NCBI GenBank assembly: GCA_031284675.1
Contig: JAITXQ010000091.1
Span: 1 to 6,125 of the forward strand
DNA length: 6,125 bases
Source of the DNA: Rickettsiales bacterium
GTDB lineage: Bacteria; Pseudomonadota; Alphaproteobacteria; Rickettsiales; Anaplasmataceae
Reading direction: 5' to 3'
Under the pieces are notes generated by a model that did not search any database, was not told the origin of the DNA, and was given only the letters and a program-made list of their open reading frames with translations. Of this stretch, positions 1 through 6,009 are shown piece after piece; the stretch's first letter is position 1, and each line of letters begins with the position of its first letter. The position numbers were made by a program, and so were the translations under genes.

Positions 1-55
1 TTATTTTACTCAAAAAACGTCTTAACTTTCTCTCTACTTTTTCTGGGTAAGGTCA

Positions 56-98
56 AATAGCTCTTTATATCCTTTTACTACCACTTTCAACACTTATG
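56..98 (-). repeat. Left arm of 43-bp perfect inverted repeat
   Basis: Positions 56-98 are the exact reverse complement of 6010-6052, base for base over 43 bp, with mismatches immediately at both ends (55/6053 and 99/6009). Beyond the outer edge there is weaker, gapped similarity: read on the minus strand, this copy continues with TTACCCAGAAAAA, while the right copy has TTACAGAAAAA. The two arms may therefore be differently trimmed copies of a longer dispersed element. No reading frame is evident in it. The strand given is chosen so that the right copy is on plus. I believe this type of sequence recurs in Wolbachia intergenic DNA, but that is from memory. Confidence 0.9.
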
Positions 99-99
99 C

Positions 100-123
100 A
101 TCCCAGTGCCTAGACACTGGGAT
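100..123. repeat. Palindromic repeat, copy 1 (ATCCCAGTG stem)
   Basis: ATCCCAGTG (100-108) and CACTGGGAT (115-123) form a perfect 9-bp stem around a 6-nt loop (109-114). An alternative pairing, CCTAG (109-113) with CTAGG (124-128), competes with it. The same stem recurs at 263-285 with a different loop. Short palindromes with this core are typical of Wolbachia non-coding DNA. There is no T run after it, so an ordinary terminator role is not supported. Confidence 0.8.
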
Positions 124-228
124 CTAGGAATTTTACTAAGTTAGTGAGTGTAAAAGTAGTCAACCTTACGTTAAAACACAACGTTCTTGATGAGATTGCA
201 TAAAAACTGGATTCCTTACATCATAGAG

Positions 229-243
229 GCACTGGAATGATAC
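229..243 (+). repeat. Decayed half-copy of the palindromic repeat
   Basis: This 15-base stretch matches 276-290 at 14 of 15 positions (GCACTGGAATGATAC against GCACTGGGATGATAC). It corresponds to the right half of the palindrome without its left arm. A further fragment, CTGGATTCC near 208-216, resembles the same core. The region therefore looks like a mosaic of complete and eroded copies. Confidence 0.55.
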
Positions 244-262
244 TATTATAGAGTGAAATGAG

Positions 263-285
263 ATCCCAGTGTTACGCACTGGGAT
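263..285. repeat. Palindromic repeat, copy 2 (ATCCCAGTG stem)
   Basis: ATCCCAGTG (263-271) pairs perfectly with CACTGGGAT (277-285) across a 5-nt loop, TTACG. The stem arms are identical to the copy at 100-123, while the loop differs in both length and sequence. That is the pattern expected if the arms are conserved by mobility or by pairing. No downstream T run is present. Confidence 0.8.
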
Positions 286-339
286 GATACCATTTGTTGT
301 GTGGATTATCTTAACAAAAACAAATGTTCGTACAGTTAT

Positions 340-361
340 GTGTCAGCCACTTGAATGACAC
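340..361. repeat. Short dyad GTGTCA...TGACAC
   Basis: GTGTCA (340-345) and TGACAC (356-361) form a 6-bp inverted repeat with a 10-nt interior. It lies just downstream of the ATCCCAGTG palindromes and looks like part of the same family of small intergenic repeats. A regulatory role for the downstream transporter gene is possible but unsupported. Confidence 0.4.
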
Positions 362-386
362 CACTTTTGCTTAAAAATTGCAACGT

Positions 387-414
387 TTGTACATGGTATG
401 ACGTTAGCTATACA
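387..414 (+). promoter_or_regulatory. Possible sigma-70-like promoter for the ABC exporter
   Basis: TTGTAC (387-392) and TATACA (409-414) are separated by 16 bp, a fair match to -35 and -10 boxes. Transcription would start near 421, giving an untranslated leader of roughly 68 nt before the ATG at 489. A second -10-like TATACT at 459-464 lacks a convincing -35. AT-rich DNA yields such matches by chance, so this is tentative. Confidence 0.35.
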
Positions 415-488
415 TTCTTGTGCCATACCTTTCTTCTTTCTCCTGAAACTAAAATCTATATACTTAACTTTAGAAACTTCAAAATACG

Positions 489-2186
489 ATGCGATCTAAT
501 ATTAGGCAGTTATTTTACTACATAAAACCTAATCTACATTATTTCATCATAGCTTTTATTGCAGTTTTATTTTCAGCTTTAACGATCCTCCTTTTTGGCA
601 GAGGCTTAAGCAACATAATTGATTCTGGCACAGATCGCCATTTTACTACCAAACTATTAGTTGCAATACTTATAGTTTTAGCCATTTCTCTTACTGCATT
701 TACTCGGTTATATTTTATTGGAATTGGCAGCGAGAAAGTTATAGCGAGAATCAGGTATGATTTATATAGCAGTATCACTAACTTGCAACCAAGTTTCTTT
801 GAGGATACAGGTGTACAAGATATTATCTCAGCATTAGTTACTGACACCTCTGTGCTGCAATCAATAATAAATAGCAGCTTACTAACCATATTACGAAATT
901 TTGTAATATTGATTGGTAGTGTTGCCATGTTATTATATACAAATATACACCTAACTGCATATGCAGCCGCAATAATACCTATACTATTAATTATCATGAC
1001 TTCACTTGGGAAAAAAGTGCGTAGCTATGCACGCTTTGCTCAGGATAAATTAAGTGAGCTTGCATCACTTAGTGAGGAAAATTTTCGATCTATAGTAACT
1101 ATCAAATCGTTTGTATTGGAAGAAAATGAAAAAATCCGTTTTAAAGAATATTTAAACTCAGTATCGAAATCATACGTAAAATTGGTATTCTTACGTGCTA
1201 TTTTGGTAACTCTGGTTATCACGTGTGTGATAGGTTCACTAGTTGTTTTGCTCTTCTTCGGTATTAAAGAAGTCTTAAGCAATAATATAACTATTGGAGA
1301 ACTATCTTCATTTGTGTTTTATTCAGCGCTTGCAGCAGGAGCTGTCAATAATTTGAGCGATAATATCAGTGATTTACAACGAGGTCTTGGAATAGTAGAG
1401 CGTTTATTTGAATTCAAAAATATGAAAAGCTCTATAGCAGATGCCGATGATCCTATAAAAATTCATAATGTTCAAAAAGGAATTTCGTTTAACGGCGTAA
1501 CATTTTTTTATGCTGATAAGCTAGCATTAGATAATGTATCATTCTCTATAGAGGCAGGTCAAGCAGTATCAATTGTTGGACCATCTGGCAGTGGTAAGAG
1601 CACAATTTTAAAACTTCTGCTTAGGTTTCATGATCCAAGCAAAGGCAGCATTACTATCGATGGGCATAACATTAAGTCAATTGCGCTAAATAACCTCAGA
1701 TCATTGTTTGGGTTAGTGCCACAAGATCACATGATATTTTCTTGCTCAATAATGGAAAATATACTATACGGCAAACCGGGCACTGAGTATGAAGAAGTGA
1801 GGCAAGCAGCTATCAGTGCTTATGCGATGGAATTTATTGATAAGCTACCTGATAAATTTGATACATTTGTAGGAAAAAGAGGATTAAAACTTTCTGAAGG
1901 AGAAAAACAACGTATTATAATAGCAAGAGCAATACTCAAAAATCCTCAGATTTTAATACTGGATGAAGCAACCTCTGCACTTGATTATAAAAGTGAGAAC
2001 CTCGTGCAAAAAGCATTGAGCAAATTAATGCAAAACAGAACAACGATCATGATTACGCACAGGCTATCAACCGCGCTAAAAACCGACAAAATTATAGTGA
2101 TTAACCATGGAAAAGTAGAAGAGGTAGGAACTCATGATTCTCTAATAAGTAAAGATGGGCTGTATGCAAAATTAGCGAAGATATAG
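489..2186 (+). CDS. ABC exporter half-transporter, membrane domain fused to ATPase (MsbA-like)
   Basis: This is a complete 565-residue half-transporter expected to work as a homodimer in the inner membrane, using ATP to move a substrate out of or across the bilayer. About six hydrophobic segments lie at roughly 18-38, 53-75, 130-150, 153-172, 233-257 and 268-288. The ATPase domain follows from about 330. It has Walker A GPSGSGKST (364-372, Lys370), Q-loop Gln412, signature LSEGEKQR (468-475), Walker B ILILDE (488-493, catalytic Glu493), D-loop SALD (496-499) and switch His524. The signature departs from canonical LSGGQ: the first Gly is Glu470, while Gly471 is kept. Length and layout fit MsbA-type lipid flippases, and AYAMEFI (444-450) resembles MsbA. 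The RGLKLS.GEKQR stretch is also reminiscent of ATM1-type exporters, so the substrate cannot be assigned. No strong Shine-Dalgarno precedes the ATG, which is the first in frame. Confidence 0.93.
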   Translation: MRSNIRQLFYYIKPNLHYFIIAFIAVLFSALTILLFGRGLSNIIDSGTDRHFTTKLLVAILIVLAISLTAFTRLYFIGIGSEKVIARIRYDLYSSITNLQPSFFEDTGVQDIISALVTDTSVLQSIINSSLLTILRNFVILIGSVAMLLYTNIHLTAYAAAIIPILLIIMTSLGKKVRSYARFAQDKLSELASLSEENFRSIVTIKSFVLEENEKIRFKEYLNSVSKSYVKLVFLRAILVTLVITCVIGSLVVLLFFGIKEVLSNNITIGELSSFVFYSALAAGAVNNLSDNISDLQRGLGIVERLFEFKNMKSSIADADDPIKIHNVQKGISFNGVTFFYADKLALDNVSFSIEAGQAVSIVGPSGSGKSTILKLLLRFHDPSKGSITIDGHNIKSIALNNLRSLFGLVPQDHMIFSCSIMENILYGKPGTEYEEVRQAAISAYAMEFIDKLPDKFDTFVGKRGLKLSEGEKQRIIIARAILKNPQILILDEATSALDYKSENLVQKALSKLMQNRTTIMITHRLSTALKTDKIIVINHGKVEEVGTHDSLISKDGLYAKLAKI

Positions 2187-2202
2187 TAGACGACATTAAA
2201 AT

Positions 2203-2219
2203 TTTCTTATGGTGAGAAA
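2203..2219 (+). terminator. Weak hairpin after the ABC exporter
   Basis: TTTCTTA (2203-2209) can pair with TGAGAAA (2213-2219) across a 3-nt TGG loop, including one G-U pair, beginning 17 nt after the stop codon. The stem is AT-rich and no T run follows. It is at best a poor intrinsic terminator and may only stabilise the 3' end of the message. Confidence 0.2.
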
Positions 2220-2370
2220 TATTTAAGAGAAGTCCAACTGAGGAAAACCCTGGTGTGCTTGACCATTAAATATAATGCTTTGAAATGTTATATAAATTAA
2301 AAGAGGAGGAAGTGTTACATTTCGTGAGCAATAGCTAACATGAGATAAGTCTTTAATTAGCCATACTTGT

Positions 2371-2398
2371 TTGCTATATTGTTAAAGGTTTTCATAAT
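2371..2398 (+). promoter_or_regulatory. Possible promoter for argS
   Basis: TTGCTA (2371-2376) and CATAAT (2393-2398) are 16 bp apart. The -10 box ends only 9 bp before the argS ATG at 2408, so initiation would fall at about 2404-2406 and leave almost no leader. An alternative -10, TATATT (2375-2380), would allow a longer leader but lacks a good -35. The choice cannot be made from sequence alone. Confidence 0.3.
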
Positions 2399-2407
2399 TT
2401 TTAGTTG

Positions 2408-4114
2408 ATGAACATTTTTAAGCAAGTCTCCGCTCTAATCTTAAGTAAATTAAACGAGTTGAAGCAAAGGGGTGTTATAAATACAAGTGCAGTAAACTTT
2501 ATCGTAGAGCCTCCAAGTAATAGAGTACATGGAGATATCTATACAAATATTGCTATGGTGCTTGCAAAGCATGAAAAGAGGAGCCCCACAGAAGTTGCAG
2601 AGGTTTTAGCCAGAGAATTTGAACTTTTTGATGAAGTTGCAAAAGTGGAAATAGCGGGCCCTGGTTTTATCAATATGCACTTAAAAATAGAAGTATGGCA
2701 TGGAATTTTAAAACAAATAAATGAGCTAAAAACAGAATTTGGCACCCTAAATATAGGGAACAATCAGGCTGTCAATGTTGAATTTATATCTGCAAATCCA
2801 ACTGGTCCACTGCATATTGGTCATGCAAGAGGGGCAGTATTTGGTGATGTCTTAGCAAATTTACTGAAAAAAGTTGGTTATAAAGTTACTAAGGAATGCT
2901 ATATTAATGATGCTGGAGCGCAGGTAGATACGCTAATTCGGTCAGTATATTTACGATATAAAGAGGCTCTGGGAGAAAAAATCAGTATAGAAAAAGGCTT
3001 ATATCCTGGTGAATATTTAAAACCAATAGGGGAGGGGCTGGCTAAAAAATATGGTAAGGAACTTTTAAATAATCAAGATAATCAAGTGATTAGATACTAT
3101 ACTTTAAGCTCTATCTTAGCATTGATAAAGGAAGACATGAACTTGCTTGGAGTAAGCCATGATGTTTTTACTTCAGAATATGAGCTACAAAAAAGTGGCA
3201 AAATCGAAGAAAGTATAAAGATGTTGTCCGGTAAGGGTCTAGTGTATGAAGGATATCTGGAAAAACCAAAAGGCAAAGAAAGCGAAAATTGGACTCCCAG
3301 AAAAGAGGTGTTATTTCGCTCTACAGAGTTTGGCGATGATGTTGACCGTGCACTGAAAAAAGAGGACGGTAGCTGGACTTATTTTGCATCTGACATTGCT
3401 TACCATTTTGATAAGATATCACGTGGTTTTAACAACATGATAGTAGAGCTTGGTAGTGACCACGGTGGTTACATCAAAAGGTTAAAAGCAGTTGTTTCTG
3501 CACTGAGTGATGATAAAGCGAAAATAGAGGTAAAACTGCATAATATTGTGAATTTCTTCGAGAATGGCAAACCTGTTAAGATGTCCAAAAGATCAGGGAA
3601 TTTTTTAACAGCAAGAGATGTGGTAGAGGAGGTGGGCAAGGACATCACTCGTTTTATAATGCTAACACGTAAGAACGATATGATCTTAGACTTTGATTTT
3701 GCTAAAGTCAAAGAGCAATCAAAAGACAACCCTATTTTTTATGTGCAATATGCGCACGCCCGTGCTCATTCATTAATGCGCAATGCTCCAAAAGAGCTTC
3801 CAAAAGCAGATCCTTCACTTTTAAAGACTGATGGAGAGCTATTCCTAATAAAAACCTTAGCAAAGTGGCCAGATGTGGTAGAAACAGCGGCAAGGCTTTA
3901 TGAGCCACATAGAATAACCTTTTATTTACTTGAAGTTGCAGAAGTGTTTCACGTTTTATGGGGATATGGCAAAAGTGACTTAAACATGCGGTTCATACTG
4001 GAAGATAACTTAGACCTCACCGCTGCAAGAATGTTCCTCGTGCAAGCTCTAGCGCACGTCATTGCTTCTGCGCTTTTTATCTTTAATATCATACCTCTGG
4101 AGGAGATGAGGTAA
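2408..4114 (+). CDS. argS: Arginyl-tRNA synthetase
   Basis: This cytoplasmic class I aminoacyl-tRNA synthetase charges tRNA-Arg with arginine using ATP and is essential for translation. It has 568 residues from ATG 2408, the usual bacterial length. The N-terminal tRNA-recognition (Add1) domain covers about 1-95. The HIGH motif is intact at 136-139 within NPTGPLHIGHARG, and the KMSK loop is at 391-394 (VKMSKRSGN). The family block FYVQYAHAR lies at about 444-452, opening the C-terminal DALR anticodon-binding domain that ends in a hydrophobic helix and Met-Arg. A TTG codon directly precedes the ATG in frame and could extend the protein by one residue; ATG is preferred. No Shine-Dalgarno is visible upstream. 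Its stop lies 32 bp from the end of the convergent antiporter gene. No truncation or missing catalytic motif is seen. Confidence 0.97.
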   Translation: MNIFKQVSALILSKLNELKQRGVINTSAVNFIVEPPSNRVHGDIYTNIAMVLAKHEKRSPTEVAEVLAREFELFDEVAKVEIAGPGFINMHLKIEVWHGILKQINELKTEFGTLNIGNNQAVNVEFISANPTGPLHIGHARGAVFGDVLANLLKKVGYKVTKECYINDAGAQVDTLIRSVYLRYKEALGEKISIEKGLYPGEYLKPIGEGLAKKYGKELLNNQDNQVIRYYTLSSILALIKEDMNLLGVSHDVFTSEYELQKSGKIEESIKMLSGKGLVYEGYLEKPKGKESENWTPRKEVLFRSTEFGDDVDRALKKEDGSWTYFASDIAYHFDKISRGFNNMIVELGSDHGGYIKRLKAVVSALSDDKAKIEVKLHNIVNFFENGKPVKMSKRSGNFLTARDVVEEVGKDITRFIMLTRKNDMILDFDFAKVKEQSKDNPIFYVQYAHARAHSLMRNAPKELPKADPSLLKTDGELFLIKTLAKWPDVVETAARLYEPHRITFYLLEVAEVFHVLWGYGKSDLNMRFILEDNLDLTAARMFLVQALAHVIASALFIFNIIPLEEMR

Positions 4115-4126
4115 GTAAAAAAACAT

Positions 4127-4176
4127 AAAGAGAAACTCTAAACCTATCAAGTTACAACCGCATAACGTTTCTCTTT
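4127..4176. terminator. Inverted repeat between convergent genes
   Basis: AAAGAGAAAC (4127-4136) and GTTTCTCTTT (4167-4176) are perfect 10-bp complements with a 30-nt interior. One arm lies in the 32-bp gap after argS and the other inside the last codons of the antiporter gene, so the antiporter stop sits in the loop. The right arm ends in TTT for argS transcripts, and the left arm read on minus also ends in TTT. A bidirectional terminator for the convergent pair is plausible but weak, because the loop is long and the stem AT-rich. Confidence 0.3.
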
Positions 4177-5454
4177 TCTGCCGTTGATGACTATTTCACC
4201 TATTGTAACTACCGCTAAAATAAAGCAATAATATACTTTTGTTAATAAAGAAACAGGCGATACAGAAGCTATGCTTCCTGCTAACAATAGTTGAGAACCG
4301 TGAGGTATGATGCCTTTTATAATACAAGCAAAGATACTTAATAAGTATGCACTACGGTATGGTACAATATTGTGTTTTTGTGCAAGCCTTTTTGCAATAT
4401 CACCACTTAGTAAAATAGCAATAGTATTACTAGCAACTAAAACAGTAAACATAGATACTATTCCTGCTATCACAAATTCAGCTTGAGTTTTTGTTATATT
4501 ACTTTTATCGATGAGTTTACGTAACTCCTTTTGACCTTGTTTATACATTATATGGCTTAACCCACCAATAAATATAACAAATATCATTATTTCGTTTACT
4601 TTGTTAAAGCCTTTATATATGTCATTGGAGTATTGAACGATGGGATAGCTAAAGAAAGTTATTCCTAACATACCAGCAATAATGATGTTAACTACTAGTA
4701 CCACTAGAGCGCTTACTTCAAATAAACCCATGATTATCAAAGAAATATAAGGAATAATTTTTATTATGGAATAATAATCTAAACTTGATATATGAACAAC
4801 TTCTGTACTATTTGAAATGACTGCTAGATAGATAAGTGTTATAGCACCTGCAATAAATGCAACCTTAGAGTTCATTTTTAGTTTATCTTTTGCTGAAGAC
4901 CCTTGTGAAGAAATAGCTGCAATAGTGGTGTCAGATATCATTGAGAGGTTGTCGCCAAACATGGCACCGCCCACCACAGTTGCAGTTCCTATTTCAAGAC
5001 CAAATGCTCCATGTTTTGCTAGATTAACAGCTATAGGTACTACTAACGCAACAACTCCCATAGATGTACCGATTGCAGTTGAAATAAAAGCAGAAGCCAA
5101 AAATATGCCAGGTAGTAGTAATCGTGCTGGGAGAAAACTAAGAATTAGGTCAGTAATCACATCTATGCTACCAATTGATTGAGTAACAACAGAAAATGCT
5201 CCAGAAAATAGAAAAATCAAACACATAGTAAGGGTGTTTTTGTTACCCATACCCTCGATAATAGTATCGATGTTATGCTGAATTTTATTTGTATTGCGCG
5301 CAATAGCAAAAAATAGCGCTGGTAATAAGCAGATTACTGGTGAAGTTTGATAAAGTGGATTGTCAACTCCGATAAAGGAAAAATAAGCGCCACTTCCAAG
5401 GTACAAAATTAAAAAAATAATCAGAGGAACAAAAGAAATCATCCATTTTACCAT
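4147..5454 (-). CDS. NhaC-like Na+/H+ antiporter family membrane protein
   Basis: This is a 435-residue, strongly hydrophobic inner-membrane protein with about ten to twelve predicted membrane segments, starting with one at about 5-25. Family-type motifs are GTSMG (129-133) in a helix continuing VVALVVPIAV, then GGAMFGDNLSMISDTT (162-177), which matches the conserved GDxxSxxSDT block of NhaC-type sodium/proton antiporters. Near the C-terminus, PHGSQ (384-388) lies between two hydrophobic segments. The expected role is exchange of Na+ for H+ to control internal pH and sodium; substrate and direction are inferred from the family. The length is slightly below typical NhaC. Start at ATG 5454: GGAG ends 10 nt upstream and GAGG ends 1 nt upstream. 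Met5 (5442) is an alternative, 13 nt from GAGG. It is transcribed towards argS and divergently from the ankyrin gene. Confidence 0.82.
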   Translation of the reverse strand: MVKWMISFVPLIIFLILYLGSGAYFSFIGVDNPLYQTSPVICLLPALFFAIARNTNKIQHNIDTIIEGMGNKNTLTMCLIFLFSGAFSVVTQSIGSIDVITDLILSFLPARLLLPGIFLASAFISTAIGTSMGVVALVVPIAVNLAKHGAFGLEIGTATVVGGAMFGDNLSMISDTTIAAISSQGSSAKDKLKMNSKVAFIAGAITLIYLAVISNSTEVVHISSLDYYSIIKIIPYISLIIMGLFEVSALVVLVVNIIIAGMLGITFFSYPIVQYSNDIYKGFNKVNEIMIFVIFIGGLSHIMYKQGQKELRKLIDKSNITKTQAEFVIAGIVSMFTVLVASNTIAILLSGDIAKRLAQKHNIVPYRSAYLLSIFACIIKGIIPHGSQLLLAGSIASVSPVSLLTKVYYCFILAVVTIGEIVINGRKEKRYAVVT

Positions 5455-5471
5455 ACCTCAAATGCTCCAGA

Positions 5472-5500
5472 AGTATAACTAATTAAGTTATTTTAAGCAA
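5472..5500 (-). promoter_or_regulatory. Sigma-70-like promoter of the antiporter gene
   Basis: On the minus strand TTGCTT (5500-5495) and TATACT (5477-5472) are separated by exactly 17 bp, a good match to consensus -35 and -10 elements. The predicted start is near 5465, giving a leader of about 10 nt before ATG 5454. The GGAG Shine-Dalgarno candidate (5468-5465) would then sit at the very 5' end, so either the true start is slightly upstream or the GAGG next to the ATG is used. Confidence 0.5.
5475..5491. promoter_or_regulatory. 17-bp dyad in the antiporter promoter spacer
   Basis: ATAACT (5475-5480) and AGTTAT (5486-5491) are perfect inverted halves around AATTA. The dyad overlaps the proposed -10 box by three bases and fills most of the spacer, the position expected of a repressor operator. 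It is AT-rich, so chance is a real alternative. No regulator gene is in the window. Confidence 0.35.
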
Positions 5501-5526
5501 GCACTTGTTTTTCGCTAGTTCTACGG

Positions 5527-5590
5527 AAAGTTAACAGCAGAGTTTTAAACTCTAACATCACACCTCTTAAAGAGATGAGTTAACTTTTTT
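5527..5590 (+). terminator. Branched inverted-repeat structure with T run
   Basis: AAAGTTAAC (5527-5535) pairs perfectly with GTTAACTTT (5579-5587), extendable by two G-U pairs. The enclosed 43 nt hold two further hairpins: AGAGTTT/AAACTCT (5539-5553, 7-bp arms around one base) and CTCTT/AAGAG (5564-5574). The fold would be a three-way junction, and the outer stem runs into a six-T tract (5585-5590) on the plus strand. This resembles an intrinsic terminator or attenuator. It lies 48 bp before the ankyrin gene and has no plus-strand gene just upstream, so its role is unclear. It may be a repeat element or a relic. Confidence 0.4.
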
Positions 5591-5626
5591 GTCGTAATAT
5601 ATGATAATTAAAATATTATTAAAATT

Positions 5627-5631
5627 AGGGG
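5627..5631 (+). promoter_or_regulatory. Ribosome binding site of the ankyrin gene
   Basis: AGGGG ends 7 nt before ATG 5639, a good Shine-Dalgarno position. It supports this start over the in-frame ATG two codons downstream at 5645. Few other genes here have so clear a site. Confidence 0.6.
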
Positions 5632-5638
5632 TAAAGTT

Positions 5639-5926
5639 ATGACAATGGAATATAAGCAGTGGAAAGAAATATTAAGTGCAGTCAGTAAAGAAACAGATTT
5701 AAGTAGAGATAACGTAATTGAAAAAATAAAAGAGAAATTAAAAGCAGAAAATGGAGAAGATGAGTATAAAAAGTGGGAAGAAGCTGGTTTTGATGTAAAT
5801 CACCTGTTTGAAGGTAAAGATGATAAACTTACATTATTACATTTAGCTGCTTCACGTGGCTATGCAAAAATAGTAAACCTTCTAATAGAAAATGATGCAA
5901 GTGTTGATGTAGCAGCGAACAGATAA
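5639..5926 (+). CDS. Short single-ankyrin-repeat protein, probably truncated
   Basis: This is a 95-residue soluble protein with no signal peptide or membrane segment. Residues 1-58 form a charged, Lys/Glu-rich helical region (EYKQWKEILSAV near the start, then DNVIEKIKEKLK and YKKWEEAGFDVNHLFEG). I recognise this as the N-terminal type found in front of Wolbachia ankyrin arrays. Residues 61-93 are one ankyrin repeat: LTLLHLAASRGYAKIVNLLI, then ENDASVDVAANR, where the protein stops at the point a second repeat would begin. Ankyrin proteins normally stack several repeats to bind partners, and one alone is unlikely to fold stably. A shifted frame downstream encodes KTPL, the start of a typical repeat, which suggests loss of the rest by a small insertion. 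The gene may be a pseudogene fragment or an expressed short form. The clear AGGGG site shows the translation start is intact. Confidence 0.8.
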   Translation: MTMEYKQWKEILSAVSKETDLSRDNVIEKIKEKLKAENGEDEYKKWEEAGFDVNHLFEGKDDKLTLLHLAASRGYAKIVNLLIENDASVDVAANR

Positions 5927-5972
5927 AACCTGTCAAACCAGGAGAAAAACTCCATTGTTTAATCATTTTTGA
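5922..5972 (+). pseudogene. Possible frame-shifted remnant of the next ankyrin repeat
   Basis: In the +1 frame relative to the ankyrin gene, codons from 5922 to the TGA at 5970-5972 read DKTCQTRRKTPLFNHF. KTPL is the usual opening of an ankyrin repeat (consensus GxTPLH). Leaving out the 19 bases at 5924-5942 joins AACAGA to AGAAAAACTCCATTG in frame, giving NRRKTPL, close to the expected NRGKTPLH. This fits a 19-bp insertion that created the stop at 5924, but the match is only a few residues and the frame ends soon after. Confidence 0.35.
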
Positions 5973-5973
5973 G

Positions 5974-6007
5974 TATAACTTTGTGAGGAAGCACCTCTGC
6001 AGTTATA
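5974..6007. repeat. Hairpin next to the right 43-bp repeat arm
   Basis: TATAACT (5974-5980) pairs with AGTTATA (6001-6007), and within it GAGG (5985-5988) pairs with CCTC (5994-5997) around a 5-nt loop. Together they make one long interrupted hairpin that ends 2 nt before the 43-bp repeat arm. Nothing similar flanks the left arm, where an ATCCCAGTG palindrome sits instead. Smaller stems upstream (CCTG/CAGG at 5929-5942 and GGAG/CTCC at 5941-5953) overlap and exclude each other. No clear T run makes this a standard terminator. Confidence 0.45.
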
Positions 6008-6009
6008 AC

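Noticed and set aside
100..285. CRISPR-like repeat array in the left intergenic region
   Set aside because: Only two full palindrome copies occur, 163 bp apart, with unequal intervals, half-copies between them and no cas gene. This is not a CRISPR array.
539..1282. Minus-strand open frames of 152 and 80 codons opposite the ABC exporter
   Set aside because: They lie entirely within the exporter gene, whose motifs are all intact, and their translations show no recognisable domain. They are antisense shadows.
2187..2404. tRNA or other structured RNA between the exporter and argS
   Set aside because: I found no cloverleaf, no T-loop-like GTTCRA and no terminal CCA. Only weak AT-rich stems are present.
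2405..2407. TTG as the argS start codon
   Set aside because: The ATG directly after it gives the normal protein length, and neither has a Shine-Dalgarno that favours TTG.
2539..3729. Minus-strand open frames of 74 and 86 codons inside argS
   Set aside because: They are antisense to a complete, motif-verified argS and show no start signal or family resemblance.
4925..5182. Plus-strand 85-codon frame inside the antiporter gene
   Set aside because: It is antisense to the conserved GTSMG and GDNLSMISDT region, so its openness is explained by the membrane-protein codons on the other strand.
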